The translations under genes were made by a program, and so were the position numbers. Below the pieces are notes generated by a model, which ran no database searches, had not been told where the DNA came from, and saw nothing but the letters and a program-made list of their open reading frames with translations. From Rectinema subterraneum (GTDB lineage Bacteria > Spirochaetota > Spirochaetia > Treponematales > Rectinemataceae): a stretch of DNA of 49,171 nt. Location: assembly GCA_009768935.1 (NCBI GenBank), contig WESA01000017.1:1-49171 (forward strand), written 5' to 3'. Shown in pieces: positions 42,144 through 48,419 of this stretch (its first letter is position 1; every line of letters begins with the position of its first letter).

Positions 42144-43499
42144 TCAGTCAAAATAGAGCTCGTACTCCTGCGGCACGGGTGCATTGTACACATACGAAGC
42201 CTCTTTCTCCTTGCGTGCGATCCATGTTTCGATGAGCTCGCTCGGGAAGGCTGGCTCGAGATAGGAGCGGTCCTTCTTGAGCCCGCTGAGCACATGGAAA
42301 AGCCCCATTGGAAAAATGTGTTTTTCTGAAGGTTTTTCCTTTGCATAGCCGAGTGCGACCGGGTCGAGCCCTTTCTGGATGCCATCAAGGCCTGCAAGTA
42401 ACATCGCTGCAAGAAAATAATACACATTCGCCGTCGCATCGCCCGTGCGGAATTCGATGCGCGCCTCGCCTTTGCCCAGATACCCCGGAATCCGCACCGC
42501 CGCAGCCCTCGAACCCTGCGCGAATGTCGCGCTCACCGGAGCCTCATAGCCCGGCACCAGCCTGCGATATGAATTCGTCGAAGGATTCGAAAACGCGAGC
42601 AAAGAACCTGTCAGCGCATGGCTCAGAAGCCCCGCCGTATAGGCAAGACCCTTGTCCGAGAGTCCGTAGAGCCCCTCACCAGGGAATATCGACCTGCCAT
42701 CTTTCAGAATGAACTGATGCACATGCATCCCGCTGCCGGCGACCCCGTACATCGGTTTGGGCATGAAGGTGACATGCAGTCCCAGCCCTTCCGCCTCATT
42801 GCGCAGAATCCACTTGGCGAGCGAAACAGCATCCGCAGCCTTCACCATCGAAATGAAATCGAGCTCGATTTCGAGCTGGGCAGCCCCCACTTCGTGATGA
42901 TGATATTTGACCGGAATGCCCACATCGATCATCGTCTTTACCGCACGGTTGCGCAAAAGCTGATAGCGATCCTCAGGCGCCATGCGGTGATACCCCTGCG
43001 ACATCCCCAACCGCGGCGTATCACTGTATTCCTCGCCGATGCCCTCGGAGCTCTCGACATAGTAATACGAATGATGCGCGGTCGTGGAATACCGCACATC
43101 CTCGAACACATAGAACTCGAGCTCGACCAGCATTTTCGCATCATCACCGATGCCTGACGCTTGCAGCGCATGCTGGGCGGCGCGGATCACCGAGCGCGGA
43201 TACTGGGCAAAAAACTGCCCATCCATCGTCTGCACATTGCAGAATACATGGAGAATATTGAAATTATCTTTCTGCTCCACGAAAGCCGATTCCATATCAG
43301 GAACCGCCACCATGTCGGACGCATGCACCTTGGCGTACCCGAAATTCGAGGCATCGAACCCGATGCCCTTGCTGAGCACCGCCTCGCTCGCATACGACGA
43401 AGGAAGGCTCACCGCTCTCATCCGCCCGTCAATATCGATCACAATAAATGACACATAATCTATGCCGGCAAAATCACCGTTCCATTCGGATAACTTCAT
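42144..43499 (-). CDS. glnA: Glutamine synthetase, type I
   Basis: A 451-residue GS-I enzyme making glutamine from glutamate, ammonia and ATP. Conserved blocks: VELEFYVFED near residue 120, HHHEVGAAQLEIE (metal-binding Glu and His), GSGMHVHQ, the NPSTNSYRRLVPGYEAP loop, and IEFRTGDATANVYYFLAAML. The adenylylation-site motif (NLYDLP-type) of GS-I-beta enzymes is not seen, so it is of the alpha type, controlled by feedback or transcription. GGAAAGGGG precedes the ATG. It is monocistronic with its own terminator. Ammonia from Hcp or from amino acid fermentation by the adjacent operon could feed it. Confidence 0.93.
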   Translation of the reverse strand: MKLSEWNGDFAGIDYVSFIVIDIDGRMRAVSLPSSYASEAVLSKGIGFDASNFGYAKVHASDMVAVPDMESAFVEQKDNFNILHVFCNVQTMDGQFFAQYPRSVIRAAQHALQASGIGDDAKMLVELEFYVFEDVRYSTTAHHSYYYVESSEGIGEEYSDTPRLGMSQGYHRMAPEDRYQLLRNRAVKTMIDVGIPVKYHHHEVGAAQLEIELDFISMVKAADAVSLAKWILRNEAEGLGLHVTFMPKPMYGVAGSGMHVHQFILKDGRSIFPGEGLYGLSDKGLAYTAGLLSHALTGSLLAFSNPSTNSYRRLVPGYEAPVSATFAQGSRAAAVRIPGYLGKGEARIEFRTGDATANVYYFLAAMLLAGLDGIQKGLDPVALGYAKEKPSEKHIFPMGLFHVLSGLKKDRSYLEPAFPSELIETWIARKEKEASYVYNAPVPQEYELYFD

Positions 43500-44016
43500 G
43501 GTAAACCCCTTTCCGAGGAGCGCACCGCATCATCCGTGGCCGCAGCCGTTTTGGCTTGCATGTCCGCCCCCAGTCGTGCTCGCAGCAATACCCCCTGCCG
43601 GTTCAGCTCGCATACCCGCGCTTTAAAAGAAGGACCTCGGCTGCGCCCCCAGCATTTCAGCTCGTGCGCCAGAATATTGTACCCCGGCTTTCCTAATCCG
43701 ACAAGATATGAAACGATAGTATCAAAAAATGAAACGCAGACAGAAAGCATGCGCGCCGGCCGTGCCCGCAATTAGCGTCAGCGACCATCGCTCGCAGCCA
43801 GCGCGCGAGAATAGCGCCCCCGCAGCGCCCGCAGCCGCTATTGGCTTCTGCCTTGACATCCGGCGCTTTCGCGCGCTATAAATACACCCGCTCATGGCTT
43901 GCGCTAGCGGTAAAGGCGCTTGTGCTTTGCATATGCCCGCGCAACGCCAGCGTTCGCGCCCGCGCTATGCCAGCGCCCGCGCGCAATCGAGCAAGCTCTG
44001 TGCCCATGAACGTTAC
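43500..44016. other. 517-bp intergenic region upstream of glnA and tRNA-Leu
   Basis: No convincing gene. It contains the glnA leader, a pair of 8-bp ATGAAACG direct repeats 21 bp apart (43708 and 43729, possible glnA regulator site), and the tRNA promoter with a GC-rich leader of about 130 nt made of repeated GCGCCCGC and CGCCAGCG words. Confidence 0.6.
43853..43882 (+). promoter_or_regulatory. Promoter of tRNA-Leu
   Basis: Consensus TTGACA (43853-43858), 18-bp spacer, TATAAA (43877-43882). The predicted primary transcript has a leader of about 130 nt before the tRNA. Confidence 0.65.
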
Positions 44017-44096
44017 GCCCAGATGGTGGAATTGGCAGACACGCTAGATTCAGGTTCTAGTGCGAAAGCATGGGGGTTCAAGTCCCCCTCTGGGCA
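44017..44096 (+). tRNA. tRNA-Leu (anticodon CAG)
   Basis: An 80-nt class II tRNA. The acceptor stem GCCCAGA pairs with TCTGGGC, discriminator A. The anticodon stem CTAGA/TCTAG encloses TTCAGGT, giving anticodon CAG. A long variable arm (TGC-GAAA-GCA) marks it as leucine type, and the T arm is GGGGG-TTCAAGT-CCCCC. CCA is not encoded. Its last 29 bases are duplicated at 48063-48091, so the 3' end is the integration site of a mobile element. Confidence 0.97.
44068..44096 (+). repeat. attL: 29-bp direct repeat inside tRNA-Leu
   Basis: GCA, the T arm and the 3' acceptor strand of tRNA-Leu. It is identical over 29 bp to 48063-48091. Integration regenerates an intact tRNA at this end. Confidence 0.95.
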
Positions 44097-44101
44097 TTTT
44101 C

Positions 44102-44126
44102 AGGCTCTCTTCGGAGAGCCTTTTTT
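44102..44126 (+). terminator. Terminator after tRNA-Leu, supplied by the element
   Basis: AGGCTCTC (44102-44109), TTCG loop, GAGAGCCT (44114-44121), then TTTTT. The chromosome's own tRNA terminator is the similar one at 48097-48120, now separated from the tRNA by the insertion. Confidence 0.93.
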
Positions 44127-44147
44127 ATTGCCCTGAAACTGCATTTC

Positions 44148-44158
44148 AGCCTTATTTT
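44148..44158 (+). repeat. 11-bp inverted repeat, left copy
   Basis: AGCCTTATTTT here has an exact reverse complement at 48038-48048, close to the other end of the element. It may be a binding site for the recombination apparatus. It partly overlaps a CTGAAA-N5-TTTCAG palindrome (44133-44149). Confidence 0.4.
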
Positions 44159-44201
44159 ACAAGCAAATACGCATAGTGCATAACTTCTGCGCTTTTTCTC
44201 C

Positions 44202-44219
44202 CTTGACGTCCGTTTGACC
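44202..44219 (+). promoter_or_regulatory. CTTGAC-N4-GTTTGACC motif before the integrase gene
   Basis: The same double motif, with a 3-bp gap, occurs at 45397-45413 over the promoter of the element's HTH gene. Here TTGACG (44203-44208) could act as a -35 box with a weak TACCAT -10 17 bp on, so a shared regulator, perhaps the element's HTH protein, is plausible. Confidence 0.4.
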
Positions 44220-44236
44220 CCGTTTTACCATGTTCA

Positions 44237-44269
44237 CGTAGCATATTTGTAGCATAAACGTAGCATATA
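44237..44269 (+). repeat. Three 11-bp tandem repeats (integrase arm sites, left)
   Basis: Consensus (C/T)GTAGCATA(T/A) with starts at 44237, 44248 and 44259. Two further copies lie at the right end (47989 and 48000) in the same orientation. Both sets are followed by a near-palindromic AGAA-CC-TTCT or AGAA-GG-TTCT. This is the layout of arm-type integrase sites. Confidence 0.7.
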
Positions 44270-44292
44270 GAACCTTCTATAAGGGGGCAAAA

Positions 44293-45387
44293 ATGGGTGC
44301 AAAAATCAGGCTACGCGGAAAGCAGAAGTACTTTTACCTGGATATTTGCCTGAACGGAAAGCGGCGCTTCGAAGCTCTGCACTTTGCCTTGCCAGCTGAC
44401 AGGCAGGGGCAGCGCGAAGCATGGGCACTGGCTGAAGAGATCCGCCGCAAGCGAGAGCTGCAGATCGCGGCGGGGCGGTACCAGCTCGTCGACCCCGTAG
44501 GCTCGAAAATGACGCTCATCAAGTACGCGGAAAAAATCGCCGCGGAGTATGATAAAAAAATGCACTTGCCAAAGAGCCTGAAGTACCTTCGACAATACGC
44601 GGGCGATACTGCGCTTGTCGACGTTGACGAGCGCTTCATTGACGCCTATCGGGCATTCTTACTCAAACAGGGCGAGCTGGGCGCAAAGACTGCGCAGCAC
44701 TACCTGGCCGCGCTGAAAGCGGTACTTGCACGGGCAGAGCGCGAACGACTCATCGAGCGCAACCCTGCGAAGGGCGTCAAGCCCATTCGAGCGCCAGAGC
44801 ACGAGAAGCCATATTTGACTGTCGAGGAGATCCAAAGGCTCTACAATACGCCAGTAGAAGGCGAGCTTGCCGACGAAGTACGGCGGGGCTTTTTGCTCTC
44901 GTGCTTTACAGGGCTGCGCCTCGGCGATATCCGCTCTCTGCTATGGGGCGATATCCGCCGCGAGCCTGAACCGATGATTAAAAAGCGCCAGAACAAAACA
45001 GGCGATATCGTGAGCATCCCCCTCGCGCCGATTGCCTGGGAGCTCATCGATGACAAGCGCCTGCATCGGCAGGACGAGCTTGTCTTTCCGCGCCTGACTG
45101 CTACGAAAGGCGTAAATCCTCATCAGCCGCTCATTGCCTGGCGCAAGCGGGCGGGCATCGAAAAAGCCTTCGGCTGGCACGCAGGGCGCCATAGCTTCGC
45201 CATGATGACGCTGGAAGCATCAGGCGATATCTACGCCGTGAGCCGACTACTAGGGCATAGCGATATTAAAATCACGGAAGTATACCTGCGGATGACGGAT
45301 CAGCGGAAAAAAGAGATCATTGCGAGCCTTCCGCAAGTCAAAAAAGATAGCGAGCGCATTATAAAGCTCGCTGCAGAAAAAAAATGA
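44293..45387 (+). CDS. Tyrosine recombinase (integrase)
   Basis: A 364-residue phage-type integrase that excises and inserts the element at tRNA-Leu. An N-terminal segment (residues 1-65, LRGKQKYFYLDICLNGKRR) probably binds arm sites, residues about 70-165 are a SAM-like core-binding domain, and the catalytic domain has Arg in FTGLRLGDIRSL, a Lys in the KKRQNKTGD turn, HAGRHSFAM (His-x-x-Arg), LLGHSDIKIT (His) and nucleophile Tyr in EVYLRM. AAGGGGG precedes the ATG. The gene is immediately beside attL, as usual. Confidence 0.96.
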   Translation: MGAKIRLRGKQKYFYLDICLNGKRRFEALHFALPADRQGQREAWALAEEIRRKRELQIAAGRYQLVDPVGSKMTLIKYAEKIAAEYDKKMHLPKSLKYLRQYAGDTALVDVDERFIDAYRAFLLKQGELGAKTAQHYLAALKAVLARAERERLIERNPAKGVKPIRAPEHEKPYLTVEEIQRLYNTPVEGELADEVRRGFLLSCFTGLRLGDIRSLLWGDIRREPEPMIKKRQNKTGDIVSIPLAPIAWELIDDKRLHRQDELVFPRLTATKGVNPHQPLIAWRKRAGIEKAFGWHAGRHSFAMMTLEASGDIYAVSRLLGHSDIKITEVYLRMTDQRKKEIIASLPQVKKDSERIIKLAAEKK

Positions 45388-45397
45388 GAATACTGGC

Positions 45398-45426
45398 TTG
45401 ACTCTGTTTGACCTTGTCTGTATACT
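45398..45426 (+). promoter_or_regulatory. Promoter of the element's HTH gene
   Basis: TTGACT (45398-45403), exactly 17 bp, TATACT (45421-45426). The CTTGAC-N3-GTTTGACC motif (45397-45413) covers the -35 region and recurs before the integrase gene. Confidence 0.7.
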
Positions 45427-45451
45427 AAACAAAGATTGGTAGGACGCCATG

Positions 45452-45883
45452 ATGCCGAAGCTGAAGACGAATATACCGATTGAAACATTCACAAAAAAGG
45501 TTAAATCATTAGCTCACGAGGACGCTGGAACAATACTAACCCCATCGGGTATTGACAGGGGTATACTACCACAAGATGCGGGAACCTTACCCGTGCGGAT
45601 TCTTCAAAAATATTTACGCGGCACTGCTGGGCTTGCGTATATTCAGCGAAAAAGCTTGAGGGCATTTCGGCAAGAAGAGCATTTATCACGAACAGATCTT
45701 GCAAAGCTTTTTAATGTGAAAGTATCGCAAGTTGCACGATGGCTTGCGCCTAAAAAAAACGATAACGATTTGATCCCGATTCTTGTAAGTGATCTTATGA
45801 AGGCAAAGATTTACTTGATTCCTAAAGATCTAGAACGTGTATTTTCGAGCATCACCAAAGTTGCCGATGACTTTAAAGGATAG
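45452..45883 (+). CDS. Helix-turn-helix protein of the element
   Basis: A 143-residue protein of unknown family. Residues about 80-110 (LSRTDLAKLFNVKVSQVARWL) form a clear helix-turn-helix of the Xre or antitoxin kind. The N-terminal 60 residues have no recognisable fold, and the C-terminus (LIPILVSDLMKAKIYLIPKDLERVF) is mixed. ATG 45452 has AGGA 7 nt upstream; the ATG at 45449 is closer. It has its own promoter and is AT-richer than its neighbours. By position, between integrase and excisionase, it may control the switch between them. No toxin partner adjoins it. Confidence 0.6.
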   Translation: MPKLKTNIPIETFTKKVKSLAHEDAGTILTPSGIDRGILPQDAGTLPVRILQKYLRGTAGLAYIQRKSLRAFRQEEHLSRTDLAKLFNVKVSQVARWLAPKKNDNDLIPILVSDLMKAKIYLIPKDLERVFSSITKVADDFKG

Positions 45884-45966
45884 GTGGATCGCTGGAAAAT
45901 ATAAACGATGTTTAGCGGATAACCGGCGGGCTGACGGCGCAAAAGCCTGTCTTGCCTATGCCGGCG

Positions 45967-46019
45967 CAATGTTTTAAGCTCTATATCACTGTTAGCGAAT
46001 ATAGTGCTGAAAAACATTG
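45967..46019. other. Structured inverted repeat in the element's central region
   Basis: CAATGTTTT (45967-45975) pairs with AAAACATTG (46011-46019), and inside it CACT (45987-45990) pairs with AGTG (46003-46006). It lies in a 211-bp gene-free stretch (45884-46094) rich in further short hairpins, upstream of the excisionase leader. Confidence 0.5.
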
Positions 46020-46024
46020 GGGTG

Positions 46025-46092
46025 CGCCTCCGCAGATTTTCTCGCCCTGATTGCCGTCAAAACGGCAAGGGGTAGATTATCTTCGGAGGCGT
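46025..46092 (+). promoter_or_regulatory. RNA leader that can sequester the excisionase ribosome-binding site
   Basis: CGCCTCCG (46025-46032) is the exact complement of CGGAGGCG (46084-46091), which contains the GGAGG ribosome-binding site of the gene starting at 46095. Between them TTGCCGT-CAAA-ACGGCAA (46051-46068) forms a second perfect hairpin. Folding would block translation of the excisionase-like gene and the genes coupled to it. Confidence 0.6.
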
Positions 46093-46094
46093 CT

Positions 46095-46331
46095 ATGTCA
46101 AACGCCACTTTCATTTCCTCGGATGAAGCCGCAAGGCTTCTGGGTATCAGTAAAGCTTACCTGTACAAGCTCACGCACCAGCGCAGGCTACCTTGCTACA
46201 AACCGCGCGGCGGCGTGCTGCTCTTTGACGCGCAGGAGCTCGACGAGTACGTGCGCGCTGGCCGAGTAAAGCCTCGACAAGAGCTCGTAGCCCGTGCTGA
46301 AGACTGGCTGAACGACAGGGGGCGAAAATGA
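46095..46331 (+). CDS. Excisionase-like HTH (MerR/HTH_17) protein
   Basis: A 78-residue DNA-binding protein of the excisionase type. Residues 5-55 match the HTH_17 pattern: FISSDEAARLLGISKAYLYKLTHQRRLPCYKP, then GGVLLFDAQELDEYV. Such proteins bind near att sites and direct integrase towards excision, or act as activators. ATG 46095 follows GGAGG (46085-46089) by 5 nt; the frame is open further upstream but without family similarity. Its stop overlaps the next start in ATGA. Its ribosome-binding site can be masked by the upstream leader. Confidence 0.85.
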   Translation: MSNATFISSDEAARLLGISKAYLYKLTHQRRLPCYKPRGGVLLFDAQELDEYVRAGRVKPRQELVARAEDWLNDRGRK

Positions 46332-46762
46332 ACGCGGCGGGCTATAAAAAAAGCCCGCGGGGCTGGGGCGGGCACGGGGCAAAGGGAAACAGCAGAACTA
46401 TAATTAATATTGACAAAAATCGCGAAAATGTCAAGCTGCCTGACTGGATGAGGCGAAAGATCGCAAAGATCGCCGCGCGGAAGGATGACTTTGCGCTATT
46501 CGAAGAGCAAGCAGTAATCTTGCTTGCGGCGGAGTGTAGTACCTTCCCTAAACAGGCGGCGCGGATCCCTGAAAGCCTACGGGAAAAATTGACCTACCAG
46601 AGGCCGGACATGCTCGACCCGCTCGAGAGGGCATCAATTGCGATAATTGCAGCGCAGGTTGAGGATCTGGCCGACATCTTCGTTCAGCACCCCTACGAGG
46701 ACTTCTTCGACCTCAAAGCGCGGGCGCTTGCCATTACGCTCGAGGAAGGGGGGCGAGTATGA
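46328..46762 (+). CDS. Small protein of the element, unknown function
   Basis: A 144-residue protein I do not recognise. The N-terminus is Gly/Lys-rich (SPRGWGGHGAKGNS), followed by a basic helix (LPDWMRRKIAKIAARKDDF) and mainly helical, charged sequence with two hydrophobic stretches (EEQAVILLAAECS; RASIAIIAAQVEDLADIF). No signal peptide or membrane helix. Overlaps both neighbours by ATGA, so it is made together with the excisionase-like protein and the RepA-like ATPase; a role in replication initiation or loading is possible but unproven. Confidence 0.6.
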   Translation: MNAAGYKKSPRGWGGHGAKGNSRTIINIDKNRENVKLPDWMRRKIAKIAARKDDFALFEEQAVILLAAECSTFPKQAARIPESLREKLTYQRPDMLDPLERASIAIIAAQVEDLADIFVQHPYEDFFDLKARALAITLEEGGRV

Positions 46763-47775
46763 GCTCGGATCCTTACCTCGACACTGTCGATGAGCTCGGC
46801 GCGGAAGAGCGGGCGAAGAAAGAGCGCCTCGCGAAGCTCGAGATCGTGAGCGGCGCTGCACTCTTGACGACTCATTATGAAAAGCCCAAATACCTCTGGC
46901 AGGGCGTACTTCCTGACGCGGGGCTAGCTATCTGCGCCGCATCGAAGGCATCGGGGAAAACGCTCTTGCTGCTGCAGCTTGCTGACGCCATATCGCGAGG
47001 GCGCGACTTCCTCGGTATACCTACGACAGAATCAAAAGTCCTGTACCTACAGCTCGAGCTCTCGCAACGCAGGACGGCGCAGCGGCTTTTAAAAATGGGC
47101 ATCGTGCCTTGCGCAAACTTCGACTTCGCTTTTCGCTGGCCGACGGGTGCCGAAGGCTTGCAAGCACTGGCCGACTCAATAGAGGCGCAGGGCTATCGAC
47201 TCGTTATTGTGGACGTGCTGCAGCTATTATGGCCGATTGAGGCGGACGCAAACAGTTACCAGGACGTGTACGCAGTCCTTGCGCCGCTTCGCCAGCTTGC
47301 AAATGACCTTGGCGTGATGATTGCGCTTGTTACACACCGCCGCAAAATGGAAACCGCGGACTACCTCGACGGCGTCATGGGCTCTGTTGCAATGCAGGCG
47401 AATGCTGACGTGCTTCTGACGCTCATTCGCAGCCGCGGCGAGGAAAACGCCGTGCTCTTTCTTGACGGCAACGATATCGAAGCGCAAAAACTTGCGCTTG
47501 ACTTCTGCACGGATCCGCTCGGCTATCGGCTCTCTACAGCTTCGCCGGAAGAGCTGCGACAGACACCAGAGCGCCGCAGGCTCATCGAGTACCTGCGTGA
47601 GCATGGCGGGCATGGGCGAACTAGCGAGATAGCCACAGCCCTAGGCATCGACGACTCGACGGTATCGAGGCTCTTGCGGCGGCTGGCTGACAATGGACTT
47701 ATCGTGCGCACGCAGTACGGGGAATATACTTTGCTACAAAAAGGCATACAAACTGTACAAAGTGTGCAAACTTGA
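46759..47775 (+). CDS. RepA-like hexameric ATPase with C-terminal winged helix
   Basis: A 338-residue RecA-fold ATPase related to plasmid RepA helicases and AAA_25 proteins. Walker A is AASKASGKTLLLL (near residue 58, with Ala in place of the first Gly), Walker B LVIVDVLQLLWPI (about 150), and an arginine-rich VTHRRKMETAD loop follows, as in KaiC/DnaB-like ATPases. Residues about 270-325 form a winged helix (LIEYLREHGGHGRTSEIATALG, then STVSRLLRRLADNGLI). The pairing suggests an initiator or helicase that replicates the excised element; iteron-like repeats follow and overlap its 3' end. Confidence 0.8.
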   Translation: MSSDPYLDTVDELGAEERAKKERLAKLEIVSGAALLTTHYEKPKYLWQGVLPDAGLAICAASKASGKTLLLLQLADAISRGRDFLGIPTTESKVLYLQLELSQRRTAQRLLKMGIVPCANFDFAFRWPTGAEGLQALADSIEAQGYRLVIVDVLQLLWPIEADANSYQDVYAVLAPLRQLANDLGVMIALVTHRRKMETADYLDGVMGSVAMQANADVLLTLIRSRGEENAVLFLDGNDIEAQKLALDFCTDPLGYRLSTASPEELRQTPERRRLIEYLREHGGHGRTSEIATALGIDDSTVSRLLRRLADNGLIVRTQYGEYTLLQKGIQTVQSVQT

Positions 47776-47810
47776 AGCTGAACTTTGTATAGATTGTATA
47801 GTTTGTATGG
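47745..47810. repeat. Iteron-like repeats at the 3' end of repA (possible origin)
   Basis: Three tandem 9-bp units, TTTGTATAG (47784), ATTGTATAG (47793) and TTTGTATGG (47802), are flanked upstream by inverse copies CATACAAAC (47745) and CTGTACAAA (47753). The AT-rich array next to a RepA-like gene resembles an iteron origin. Confidence 0.5.
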
Positions 47811-47825
47811 TACTTTGAGAGGGCT

Positions 47826-47844
47826 GGCGGGCTTTGTGCCCGCC
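47826..47844 (+). other. Stem-loop downstream of repA
   Basis: GGCGGGC (47826-47832), loop TTTGT, GCCCGCC (47838-47844). No clear T-run follows, so terminator function is uncertain; it could belong to the replication region. Confidence 0.45.
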
Positions 47845-47936
47845 GCCTCTTCATTGGCGAGGGCACCGGTATGCATTGCGGAAAAAGAGGGGCTCGGAAA
47901 AATACAGCCAAAACCGTGCTATCGCACACAGACGAA

Positions 47937-47961
47937 TTGACAAAAATTCAAAATTTGTCAA
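47937..47961. repeat. Inverted repeat TTGACAAA / TTTGTCAA near attR
   Basis: Perfect 8-bp arms at 47937-47944 and 47954-47961 with a 9-bp AT-rich centre, lying 28 bp before the right integrase arm repeats. Candidate accessory-protein site for recombination. Confidence 0.4.
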
Positions 47962-47988
47962 AAGTCTGGTCGCGATTTTTGCAAAGCT

Positions 47989-48010
47989 CGTAGCATATAC
48001 GTAGCACTAG
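47989..48010 (+). repeat. Two 11-bp tandem repeats (integrase arm sites, right)
   Basis: CGTAGCATATA (47989) and CGTAGCACTAG (48000), the same unit and orientation as the three copies at 44237-44269, followed by TAGAA-GG-TTCTA. Confidence 0.65.
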
Positions 48011-48062
48011 AAGGTTCTAAAATGGGGGAAAGCCTGAAAAATAAGGCTAAAAATAAATAACT

Positions 48063-48091
48063 GCATGGGGGTTCAAGTCCCCCTCTGGGCA
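48063..48091 (+). repeat. attR: 29-bp copy of the tRNA-Leu 3' end
   Basis: Exact copy of 44068-44096. It is only the 3' third of a tRNA and cannot be functional; it marks the right boundary of the element. Confidence 0.95.
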
Positions 48092-48096
48092 CAACA

Positions 48097-48120
48097 AAAG
48101 GCTCCCGCGAGGGAGCCTTT
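48097..48120 (+). terminator. Original terminator of tRNA-Leu, displaced by the insertion
   Basis: AAAGGCTCCC and GGGAGCCTTT form a 10-bp stem with a GCGA loop, starting a few bases after attR. Its distance from attR equals the distance a tRNA terminator would have from the intact gene. Confidence 0.88.
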
Positions 48121-48380
48121 ATTGTTTTGGCTCTTCCGGCATTCCTGCTGGTCAGGTCATGATGTCCGCAAAAAGAGAGAACTATTTGATCAGGGGCTCC
48201 TGAACAATCATTAAAATACTGTATAATAAGATAATAAATGATATAATATCCATATAAAGTTCACGAAAAACGATGGAGAAGGCCCAAAACCCGTGCACTG
48301 CACTTGAAAGGGACAAGATGTACCAAAGACCTGACAAAGTGCTTGAATGTGGGGAAAAGCTGGAATCAATTGGAGACATA
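48121..48380. other. Gene-free stretch between attR and the AbiEi gene
   Basis: AT-rich in the middle (48210-48260) with several TATAAT-like words but no supported gene. The open frame reaching back to 48273 upstream of the AbiEi gene has no family similarity. Confidence 0.5.
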
Positions 48381-48410
48381 TTGCATACACATGCATGTAA
48401 GTGTTATCAT
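48381..48410 (+). promoter_or_regulatory. Promoter of the AbiEi gene
   Basis: TTGCAT (48381-48386), 18-bp spacer, TATCAT (48405-48410), ending 9 bp before ATG 48420. A TGCATACACATGCATG stretch with overlapping palindromes covers the spacer and could bind the antitoxin, which represses its own operon in studied AbiE systems. Confidence 0.45.
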
Positions 48411-48419
48411 TATGTCTGT

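Larger units (their letters stand above)
44068..48091 (+). mobile_element. Compact integrative element in tRNA-Leu (about 4.0 kb)
   Basis: Bounded by an exact 29-bp direct repeat of the tRNA 3' end; the unit length is 3995 bp. All five genes run in one direction: tyrosine integrase, HTH protein, excisionase-like protein, unknown small protein and RepA-like ATPase. The last three are chained by ATGA overlaps. Both ends have 11-bp tandem repeats that look like integrase arm sites, and iteron-like repeats follow repA. There are no genes for capsid, terminase, relaxase or type IV secretion, so it would need help to move between cells. No cargo is evident. Confidence 0.92.

Noticed and set aside
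48063..48091. Second tRNA gene at 48.1 kb
   Set aside because: Only the 3' 29 bases of tRNA-Leu are present; it is an attachment-site duplicate.
44068..48091. Prophage
   Set aside because: No structural, terminase, portal or lysis gene occurs in the 4 kb between the repeats.
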